Shown: piece after piece, positions 57,576 through 64,000 of the stretch
How positions within the stretch are numbered: position 1 is the stretch's first letter
How the letters are laid out: each line of letters starts with the position of its first letter
From: Polaribacter haliotis
GTDB lineage: Bacteria; Bacteroidota; Bacteroidia; Flavobacteriales; Flavobacteriaceae
Direction: 5' to 3'
DNA: 64,000 bases
NCBI RefSeq assembly: GCF_014784055.1
Contig: NZ_CP061813.1
Coordinates: 1,079,501 to 1,143,500, forward strand
Position numbers and translations under genes: made by a program
The notes under the pieces: model-generated
Told to the model about the DNA's origin: nothing
The model's database searches: none
The model's input: the letters and a program-made list of their open reading frames with translations, nothing else

Positions 57576-59927
57576 ATGAAATCCACATTTTACATTTTTA
57601 TCAGTTTAACACTACTCCTACTTTTCTCATGTACAAAAGAAGATAACAGCCGAAATCCAAAATATCGTTTATTGTACGACCAACCAGCAGGAGACGACTG
57701 GATGAAAGCACTTCCTTTTGGAAATGGAAGATTAGGAGGAATGGTTTTTGGAGGAGTCGAAAATGAAAGAATAATGTTGAATGAAAGTAGTATTTGGAGC
57801 GGTTGGTACAGAGAAGATAATGACAGAAAAGGCACGTACAAATCTTTAGAAAAATTAAGAGGAATTCTAAGAGAAGGAAAAACTGATGGAGTTAATGAAT
57901 TAATGATGGACAGTATTTTTACAGATAAAGGATATGGAAGGCCAGATTTTGGACAATATCAATCGTTTTGTGATGTATTAATTAATTTAGACAATCATAA
58001 AGGTGAATTAAAAAATTACCAACGAGATATAGATATGTCTAAAGGAACAGCAGTTGTAACTTATGAAATCGATAATATAAAATATCGTAGAGAATATTTT
58101 TCGAGCTATCCAGATCAAGTAATTGTTATGAAACTATCAACAGATAGTGATGCTGGTTTAAGTGGTTCAATTGGGCTAAGTTCTTTGCATAAAAAAAGCA
58201 ATGTAAAAGCAAATGAAAACAAATTAATTTTTAATGGTGAAGTAGACACGAAAAGTAAAGAAAATAAAGGTTTAGAATTTGAGGCACAATTAATTACAAT
58301 ACCTAATGGCGGTTCTATTAAAAGTAAAAATGAAAAATTATGGATAGAAAATTCTAAATCAGTTACTATAATTGTTGCTGGTGCTACCAATTACCAAATG
58401 ACGTATCCTAATTATTATGGTACTTCTGCATCAATAAAAAATAATAAAACTTTAAAAGCAATTGCTGGCAAAGATTTTAAAGAATTAAAAGAGAGACATT
58501 TTAAAGATTTTTCGAACCTATTTTCTAGAGTAGATTTAGATTTAGGACAAGATACTACTTACTTAAATATGCCAATAAATAAGCGTTTGGTTAAATATAG
58601 AAAAAATAAAGAAGACAGACATTTAGAAACTTTATTATTCCAATATGGTCGTTACTTATTAATAAGTTCTTCACGACCTGGAGGTTTACCTGCAAATTTG
58701 CAAGGTTTATGGAACAATTCTAATACACCACCTTGGAATAGCGATTATCATTTGAATATTAATTTAGAAATGAATTATTGGCCAGCAGAAGTTACTAATT
58801 TATCTGAATGTAGTTTACCACTAATCGAATGGACAGACGATTTAAGAAAAGCAGGTGAAAAAACAGCAAAAACCCATTTTAATACAGAAGGTTGGGTAAC
58901 AACACATACTTCTAATGTTTGGGGTTTTTCTGCTATGGGTCCTGCAAGAGGTATACATATGTTTGAGCCACAAAGTGCAGCTTGGATTTCTTTAAATATT
59001 TACGAACACTTCGCATTTACCAACGATGTAGAATTTTTAAAAGAAAAAGGATGGCCTATTTTAAAAGGTGCTGCTCAATTTTGGTTGGAAAATCTACAAG
59101 AATATCCAGGTGGAATATTAGTTTCTTCACCAACTTATTCTCCAGAACATGGCCCACTTACAAAAGGTGCTTATTACGACCAACAAGTAATTTGGGAATT
59201 ATTTACAGATATTATAAATGTTCGTGAGCATCTACCTGAAGAAAAAGAGTTTATAAATAAAGTTACGGAAGCTAGAGACAGACTTTGGCCACTTAAAATT
59301 GGTAAATTCGGTCAATTAGCAGAATGGATGGATAACGAAATTATTGAAGAAGATAGCTCCTTAGCAACGTATGTTCCTAATAACAAGCACCGTCATTTAT
59401 CTCATTTAGTTGGTTTGTACCCAGGATCGCAAATTACAGTTGAAGAAACTCCTGAATTGGCAGAAGCAGCAAAAACCTCTCTAAATTATAGAGGAGACAG
59501 TGGAACTGGTTGGAGCAAAGCTTGGAAAATAAATTGTTGGGCAAGATTAAATGATGGAGATCGTGCTTGGAAAATGGCAAGTGAACATTTGGCTAAAAAC
59601 ATGTATGACAATCTTTTAGACATTTGCCCTCCTTTTCAAATTGATGGAAATTTCGGGTACACATCTGGGATTGCAGAAATGTTAATACAATCGCATAATG
59701 GAACCATTAAATTATTACCTGCTTTGCCAAAAGCATGGAATAAAGGAAGTGTAAAAGGGTTAAAAGCTAGAGGTGGATTTGTATGTGATATCACTTGGAA
59801 TAATGGAACAATTACAGAAGCTGTTATTAGATCTGAAAAAGGTGGTAAAATTCCTGTTGTTTATGGAACAGAAAAATTTGTTGTGGATGTAGAAGCTGGT
59901 GGAGAATATACTTATCAAAGCAAATAA
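57576..59927 (+). CDS. Glycoside hydrolase family 95 protein, lipoprotein (alpha-L-fucosidase type), copy 2
   Basis: 783 residues. The lipobox ends LLLLFSC (Cys about 19). GH95 signatures: ALPFGNGRLGGMVFGGV, IMLNESSIWSGW, SSSRPGGLPANLQGLWNN, DYHLNINLEMNYWPAE with the complete His-x-Asn-x-Asn set, the acid-bearing PTYSPEHGP and CPPFQIDGNFGYTSG. All active-site residues known from the Bifidobacterium enzyme seem intact, so alpha-1,2-L-fucosidase activity is likely. It differs clearly from copy 1, so it is an old paralogue rather than a recent duplication. Confidence 0.95.
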   Translation: MKSTFYIFISLTLLLLFSCTKEDNSRNPKYRLLYDQPAGDDWMKALPFGNGRLGGMVFGGVENERIMLNESSIWSGWYREDNDRKGTYKSLEKLRGILREGKTDGVNELMMDSIFTDKGYGRPDFGQYQSFCDVLINLDNHKGELKNYQRDIDMSKGTAVVTYEIDNIKYRREYFSSYPDQVIVMKLSTDSDAGLSGSIGLSSLHKKSNVKANENKLIFNGEVDTKSKENKGLEFEAQLITIPNGGSIKSKNEKLWIENSKSVTIIVAGATNYQMTYPNYYGTSASIKNNKTLKAIAGKDFKELKERHFKDFSNLFSRVDLDLGQDTTYLNMPINKRLVKYRKNKEDRHLETLLFQYGRYLLISSSRPGGLPANLQGLWNNSNTPPWNSDYHLNINLEMNYWPAEVTNLSECSLPLIEWTDDLRKAGEKTAKTHFNTEGWVTTHTSNVWGFSAMGPARGIHMFEPQSAAWISLNIYEHFAFTNDVEFLKEKGWPILKGAAQFWLENLQEYPGGILVSSPTYSPEHGPLTKGAYYDQQVIWELFTDIINVREHLPEEKEFINKVTEARDRLWPLKIGKFGQLAEWMDNEIIEEDSSLATYVPNNKHRHLSHLVGLYPGSQITVEETPELAEAAKTSLNYRGDSGTGWSKAWKINCWARLNDGDRAWKMASEHLAKNMYDNLLDICPPFQIDGNFGYTSGIAEMLIQSHNGTIKLLPALPKAWNKGSVKGLKARGGFVCDITWNNGTITEAVIRSEKGGKIPVVYGTEKFVVDVEAGGEYTYQSK

Positions 59928-59990
59928 AATATTGTAACATATTCAATTACCCAACGTCTAATTTACATAGACATTTAAAATTATTATAAA

Positions 59991-60098
59991 ATGAATAAAA
60001 AAACAAGTTTCGTAGTTGGGTTATTATCCGGTTTTATAGGTCTTTTAATTTTAACAATACTATTATTAGTGGTCTTTGCAAATCTTACAATAAAATAA
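59991..60098 (+). CDS. 35-residue single-pass membrane microprotein
   Basis: Too short for usual gene calling. MNKKTSFVVGLLSGFIGLLI followed by LTILLLVVFANLTIK gives one transmembrane helix at about 8-30 behind a basic N-terminus. Its stop codon is 3 bp before the ATG of the TlpA-like gene. The N-terminus resembles that of its neighbour (MDKKSFWKGFAVGGVLLI): basic start, Gly-containing helix, LTIL. I infer real translation and possible joint function; no family is recognised. Confidence 0.55.
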   Translation: MNKKTSFVVGLLSGFIGLLILTILLLVVFANLTIK

Positions 60099-60101
60099 AC
60101 T

Positions 60102-60593
60102 ATGGATAAAAAATCATTTTGGAAAGGTTTCGCTGTTGGTGGAGTCTTATTAATAGCAACACTTACAATTTTATATTTTAAAGTATTTGTACAGCCAGAT
60201 GTTTCTTTACAACAAGTTGAAGTAGAAAAATTAGATGGAACAAAAACTGAACTAGCACAATATTTAGGAAAACCTTTAGTCGTAAATTATTGGGCAACTT
60301 GGTGCCGACCTTGTATTAAAGAATTTCCTTATTTCGAAAAAGTAAAGCAAGAATTAGGAGATGACGTAAATTTTATAATGATTTCAGATGAATCTTTGGA
60401 AAAAATAAATAATTTTAAAACGAATAATCCTTATACTTTTAATTTTCTAAGAAGTAAAAAAAGCTTGGGAGATTACGATATTATATTACGACCAACCACT
60501 TATTTTTACGATGCAAAAGGCAATTTAATTACAAAACATACTGCAAGTTTAGATGTTGCCAAGATTAAGGAATTAATAGGGAAGATTAAGTAA
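60102..60593 (+). CDS. TlpA-like membrane-anchored thioredoxin-family protein
   Basis: 163 residues. An uncleaved membrane anchor lies at about 9-31, and the thioredoxin-like domain faces the periplasm. The redox motif is C-R-P-C in NYWATWCRPCIKEFPYF, and the cis-Pro is in LRPTTYFYD. Such proteins reduce or exchange disulfides in the periplasm, for example in cytochrome c maturation. A terminator follows. Confidence 0.92.
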   Translation: MDKKSFWKGFAVGGVLLIATLTILYFKVFVQPDVSLQQVEVEKLDGTKTELAQYLGKPLVVNYWATWCRPCIKEFPYFEKVKQELGDDVNFIMISDESLEKINNFKTNNPYTFNFLRSKKSLGDYDIILRPTTYFYDAKGNLITKHTASLDVAKIKELIGKIK

Positions 60594-60610
60594 TTAAAAT
60601 TTAATAGAAT

Positions 60611-60653
60611 CCCCAAGTCTTTGTTATTGCAATGTCTTGGGTATTTTTTTTTT
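60611..60653 (+). terminator. Rho-independent terminator after the TlpA-like gene
   Basis: The arms CCCAAG (60612-60617) and CTTGGG (60636-60641) close an 18-nt loop, followed by TATTTTTTTTTT. It lies 18 bp after the stop. The remaining gap to 60801 shows nothing else. Confidence 0.65.
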
Positions 60654-60801
60654 GTGTACACCAAAACATCGAATAGTTGCGAATAATTTAGTTTGTTTCT
60701 AAATCTTAAAAAATATAACTTCGCTAACTCCTGATATAAATCATTAAAACGATATCATATCAATATGAAGTTGTAGCCAATTAAAAAAACTGAACTAATT
60801 A

Positions 60802-61665
60802 ATGAAAAATGAAATTGAAAATATAACTTTTTCGCGTTTTGTAAAACAAAAAATTCCTTTTGATTTTGTTACAATACAAGAATTATATGAAACAATTTCA
60901 GGAAGTAAATTTGATTTATCTAAACCTCATAGAATTGAATTTCATGCTCTAATAATAATTTTAGAAGGAGAAAGCAAACACTTTGTAGATTTTAAAGAAG
61001 AAGTTTTATCTTCTGGAACAATTTTACCAATAGCAAAAGGGCAAATTCATTCGTTTAATAAAGAAGTAAACGTAAAAGGTTACGTAATTGGATTTGAAGA
61101 AAGTTTTATTACGCAGAATATTAATGAAAAAAACTTATTCCATTTTTTACAAATTTATAATACTTCAAATATTCAAATAGCAAAAAAAAGTATTGATACT
61201 TTAAAACCTATTTTACAATTAATAGGAAACTTACATAAAGATATAGACAATAATTTAAAGTCAGAAATTATTCATTCTACTTTTATGACTTTACTCTTTC
61301 AAATCAAAAGATTGGCATGTAATGAACATGTTTTTTTTGATAGTGAAAGATTAAAAAATTTCTATCTATTTAAAGAATTAATTATTAAACACTATAGTGA
61401 AATACATAATGCAAAAGATTATGCGAAAAGATTAAATGTATCCTACAATTATCTAAATGAAATAAGTAAAGAGATTACAAATAAAACAGCTAAAGGTTTT
61501 ATTGACAGCTGGTTATTGTTAGAAATAAAACGAAATATTTTAGAAAAAAAATACACTTCTCAAGAAATTTCTTTTAAAATGGGATTTAAAGAACCATCTA
61601 ACTTTATTCGATTTTTTAAAAAACACACTCAACTAACCCCACTTCAATTTCAAGATAAACTTTAA
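60802..61665 (+). CDS. AraC family transcriptional regulator
   Basis: 287 residues. An N-terminal cupin-like ligand domain (about 10-110, HRIEFHALIIILEGESKHFV) precedes the C-terminal AraC-type double HTH (about 190-285): NAKDYAKRLNVSYNYLNEIS and TSQEISFKMGFKEPSNFIRF, FKKHTQLTPLQFQ. The ligand is not known. It lies 115 bp upstream of an NTF2-like gene on the same strand, which may be its target. Confidence 0.93.
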   Translation: MKNEIENITFSRFVKQKIPFDFVTIQELYETISGSKFDLSKPHRIEFHALIIILEGESKHFVDFKEEVLSSGTILPIAKGQIHSFNKEVNVKGYVIGFEESFITQNINEKNLFHFLQIYNTSNIQIAKKSIDTLKPILQLIGNLHKDIDNNLKSEIIHSTFMTLLFQIKRLACNEHVFFDSERLKNFYLFKELIIKHYSEIHNAKDYAKRLNVSYNYLNEISKEITNKTAKGFIDSWLLLEIKRNILEKKYTSQEISFKMGFKEPSNFIRFFKKHTQLTPLQFQDKL

Positions 61666-61780
61666 AAAAATAACTCGATTAGATATTGACTATCTAAAAA
61701 AAGAGATTGATAATCCATTCAGCCATATCACTGTCGACATTTGTATTAAATAATAAATGATATAAATTAAAAATAAAGAC

Positions 61781-62170
61781 ATGATAGAACAATCAGAAAA
61801 AACATTAAAACAAGCAGGTGAAAATTTAATAAAAGCAGGAACAACTTTTGATATAGAACAACTAGATTTAATTTACCATAAAAACCTTAAAGTTTTTATG
61901 GTTGACACTAATGGTCAAAGTAACATGTTAGACAAAAATTCCGTTTTAACAATGTTTCAATCAAAACGAGATAATGGAGATGCTCATTTAAATAATTGGG
62001 CTGAGTATAGTAATATCGATTTAAATGGCGATTTAGGCCATATAATTGTTGTGCGAAAAGTCAACTTAACAGGTATTGAACAAAAGTTTGTATTTAGTCT
62101 TGAATTGGTATGGGAAGAAAATCGTTGGCAAGTAACTAGAGAAGTTGCTGTTATGCAACCTGAAAATTAG
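61781..62170 (+). CDS. NTF2-like (SnoaL/DUF4440-type) protein
   Basis: 129 residues, no signal peptide. One cone-shaped NTF2-like domain: helices at the N-terminus (EKTLKQAGENLIKAGTTFDI), DLIYHKNLKVFMVDTNGQSN, strands GHIIVVRKVNLTG, FVFSLELVWEENRWQVTRE. The fold hosts enzymes and binding proteins alike; no catalytic set is evident. It is downstream of the AraC gene and probably controlled by it (inference). Confidence 0.75.
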   Translation: MIEQSEKTLKQAGENLIKAGTTFDIEQLDLIYHKNLKVFMVDTNGQSNMLDKNSVLTMFQSKRDNGDAHLNNWAEYSNIDLNGDLGHIIVVRKVNLTGIEQKFVFSLELVWEENRWQVTREVAVMQPEN

Positions 62171-62248
62171 TAGATAAATGATAGCCTAAAGTCATCTAAA
62201 AAATGACATGAAAACTGGCTACAACAAAGTATATAAAAAATAGCAGTT

Positions 62249-62278
62249 AAGAGCTTAACCTAAAGTTAGGCTCTTTTC
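62249..62278 (+). terminator. Terminator after the NTF2-like gene
   Basis: AAGAGCTTAAC pairs with GTTAGGCTCTT (11 bp with one T-G pair) around CTAAA, followed by TTCTATTATATTTG. It lies about 80 bp after the stop. Confidence 0.6.
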
Positions 62279-62356
62279 TATTATATTTGTTTTAAAACTG
62301 AAAATTAGTCTATATAAATCTGCCACTTTTCATATACAAACCGTTAGCGAAAAACA

Positions 62357-62392
62357 AAAAAGCCTCCTTTTTTCAAAAAAAAGGAGGCTTTT
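62357..62392 (-). terminator. Strong bidirectional terminator after lon
   Basis: AAAAGCCTCCTTTTTT and its near-perfect complement ending AAGGAGGCTTTT surround a tiny loop. On the minus strand it begins about 26 bp past the lon stop at 62418. Confidence 0.85.
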
Positions 62393-62417
62393 CAATTCAA
62401 AATAAAAAAGTAAAAAG

Positions 62418-64000
62418 TTACACTAATTTCTTAGCATTTTTTACTTTCTGCTTTGTAAGCGCGATATCAATTACTTGTTTCATATCCGAAACATAATGGA
62501 ACGTAAGTCCTTTTAAATAACTTTCAGTAATTTCTAAAATATCTTTTCTGTTGTCTTCACACAGAATAATTTCCTTGATATTTGCTCTTTTTGCTGCTAA
62601 TATTTTTTCTTTAATTCCACCAACTGGCAATACTTTTCCTCGTAAAGTAATTTCGCCAGTCATTGCTAACTTGTTTTTTACTTTTCGTTGCGTGTAAGAA
62701 GAAACCAAAGAGGTTAACATGGTAATACCTGCACTTGGGCCGTCTTTTGGTGTTGCGCCTTCAGGAACGTGAATATGGACATTGTACTTCTCCATAATTT
62801 CTGGTTTTATACCAAATTCTTCTGCATTAGATTTTATGTATTGCAAAGCAATTGTTGCAGATTCTTTCATTACATTTCCTAAATTACCAGTAATAGAAAG
62901 TGTTCCTTTACCTTTCGATAAAATAGATTCTATAAATAAAATATCTCCACCAACGCTAGTCCACGCTAATCCAGTAACCACACCTGCTACTCCATTATTT
63001 TCGTATTTGTCTCTATTTCTTGGAGTTCCCAAGATTTTTTCGACATCTTCGCTTGTAATTGCAATGTTATATTCTTCTTCTAAAGCAATCGATTTTGCAG
63101 CAAAACGCACCACTTTCGCTACTTTCTTTTCCAAACCACGAACTCCAGATTCTCTTGTATAGCCTTCAACAATTTGTTCTAATTGTTTTTTACCCAACTT
63201 TAAATGCTCTGTTGTTAAACCATGTTCTTTTAATTGCTTTGGTAACAAATGTCTTTTCGCGATTTCTACTTTTTCTTCAATTGTATAACCAGTTACATTT
63301 ATAATTTCCATTCTATCACGCAAAGCCCAAGGAATTTGCCCTAAATTGTTTGCTGTGGCAATAAAAAGGATTTTCGATAAATCGTAACCAACCTCTAAAT
63401 AATTGTCGTAAAAAGATTCGTTTTGTTCTGGATCCAACACTTCTAACATCGCAGAAGATGGGTCTCCTTGATGACTTTGCCCTAATTTATCAATTTCATC
63501 TAACACAAAAACAGGATTCGAGCTTTCGGCTTTTTTCAAATTCTGAATTAAACGTCCAGGCATCGCTCCAATATAAGTTTTTCTATGCCCTCTAATTTCT
63601 GCTTCGTCTCGCAAACCACCCAAAGACATACGAACGTATTTTCTTCCTAAAGCTTCTGCAACCGATTTTCCTAACGAAGTTTTACCAACTCCTGGAGGTC
63701 CATACAAACATAAAATAGGAGATTTCATATCGTTTCTCAACTTTAAAACCGCCAAATGTTCTATAATTCTGTCTTTTACTTTGTCTAAACCAAAATGATC
63801 TCTATTTAAGATTTTTGTTGCTCTTTTTAAATCGAATTTATCAATTGTGTATTCGCCCCAAGGCAATTCTAATAAGAGCTCTAAATAACTTCTTTGAACA
63901 CCATATTCCGCCATTTGCGGATTCATTCTCTTTAATCGACCTAATTCTTTTTCAAACGTTTTCTCAACCTCTTTTGTCCATTTTTTAGCTTTCCCTTTTT
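62418..64000 (-). CDS. lon: ATP-dependent protease Lon (5' end outside window)
   Basis: The frame is open to the window edge: about 24 more codons ([23 protein letters not shown]) precede the Met at 63926, so the N-terminal substrate-binding domain and start are missing. Visible are Walker [18 protein letters not shown], Walker [13 protein letters not shown], the Lon-specific [16 protein letters not shown], and the protease Ser-Lys dyad in [11 protein letters not shown] and [16 protein letters not shown]. Lon degrades damaged and regulatory proteins in the cytosol. It ends with a strong terminator. Confidence 0.97.
   Translation of the reverse strand, partial: KGKAKKWTKEVEKTFEKELGRLKRMNPQMAEYGVQRSYLELLLELPWGEYTIDKFDLKRATKILNRDHFGLDKVKDRIIEHLAVLKLRNDMKSPILCLYGPPGVGKTSLGKSVAEALGRKYVRMSLGGLRDEAEIRGHRKTYIGAMPGRLIQNLKKAESSNPVFVLDEIDKLGQSHQGDPSSAMLEVLDPEQNESFYDNYLEVGYDLSKILFIATANNLGQIPWALRDRMEIINVTGYTIEEKVEIAKRHLLPKQLKEHGLTTEHLKLGKKQLEQIVEGYTRESGVRGLEKKVAKVVRFAAKSIALEEEYNIAITSEDVEKILGTPRNRDKYENNGVAGVVTGLAWTSVGGDILFIESILSKGKGTLSITGNLGNVMKESATIALQYIKSNAEEFGIKPEIMEKYNVHIHVPEGATPKDGPSAGITMLTSLVSSYTQRKVKNKLAMTGEITLRGKVLPVGGIKEKILAAKRANIKEIILCEDNRKDILEITESYLKGLTFHYVSDMKQVIDIALTKQKVKNAKKLV

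Overview
The window is low-GC DNA from a member of the Bacteroidota, most likely a marine Flavobacteriaceae of the Polaribacter type (inference). The evidence is type IX secretion (T9SS) sorting domains, a PorP/SprF protein, the rpmB-rpmG-DUF4295 cluster, DUF4199 and DUF5606 proteins, menaquinone genes, TAnnTTTG-type -7 promoter boxes and a small SRP RNA with Bacteroidota-like sequence. I see no CRISPR array, tRNA, rRNA, transposase or prophage.

Layout. (1) 1-15431, minus strand: a cell-surface operon of a giant 4391-residue modular T9SS adhesin, a PorP/SprF outer-membrane protein and a TPR/PD40/OmpA-type protein cut by the window edge. A membrane-anchored TPR plus LuxR-type HTH regulator (15700-17292) diverges from it. 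(2) 17446-26394: housekeeping genes (Dph6-like ATPase, rimO, ftsY, DUF4295-rpmG-rpmB, cinA) with two secreted hydrolases between rimO and ftsY. (3) 26552-31609: a secreted beta-helix protein with a type A sorting domain, then purU and an FAH-family hydrolase. (4) 31763-37612: menaquinone genes menB (frameshifted) and menD, an S1-domain RNA-binding protein, an outer-membrane protein, a degenerate esterase and a transaldolase. (5) 37820-48723: SDR, SRP RNA, DUF4199, then envelope-glycan genes (polyprenyl-phosphate-type GT2, phosphohexomutase, MsbA-like ABC exporter, DUF1647-like protein, GT11, GT25, WaaE-like GT2) around a CCA-adding enzyme. (6) 48737-52240: dapD, ruvX, def-DUF5606, mazG. (7) 52499-59927: a glycan-degradation island of two GH95 alpha-L-fucosidase-family lipoproteins flanking a GH110 alpha-galactosidase-family lipoprotein, with no SusC/SusD pair in view. 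(8) 59991-64000: a 35-residue membrane microprotein, a TlpA-like thioredoxin, an AraC regulator, an NTF2-like protein and lon (partial).

How the parts work together. The adhesin, PorP and OmpA genes look like a T9SS surface-adhesin module of the SprB/SprF kind. The GH95-GH110-GH95 island should strip alpha-L-fucose and alpha-galactose from a branched galactan or histo-blood-group-B-like glycan. The GT/ABC genes build and export a surface glycan.

The most notable non-coding content is two families of dispersed imperfect palindromes. One is a 17-nt hairpin element in three copies with compensatory stem changes; one copy forms part of the 5' coding end of menD. The other is an element of about 70-90 bp in four copies lying in gaps between genes. 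The adhesin also shows higher-order repeats: a nine-module segmental duplication and alternating A/B modules.
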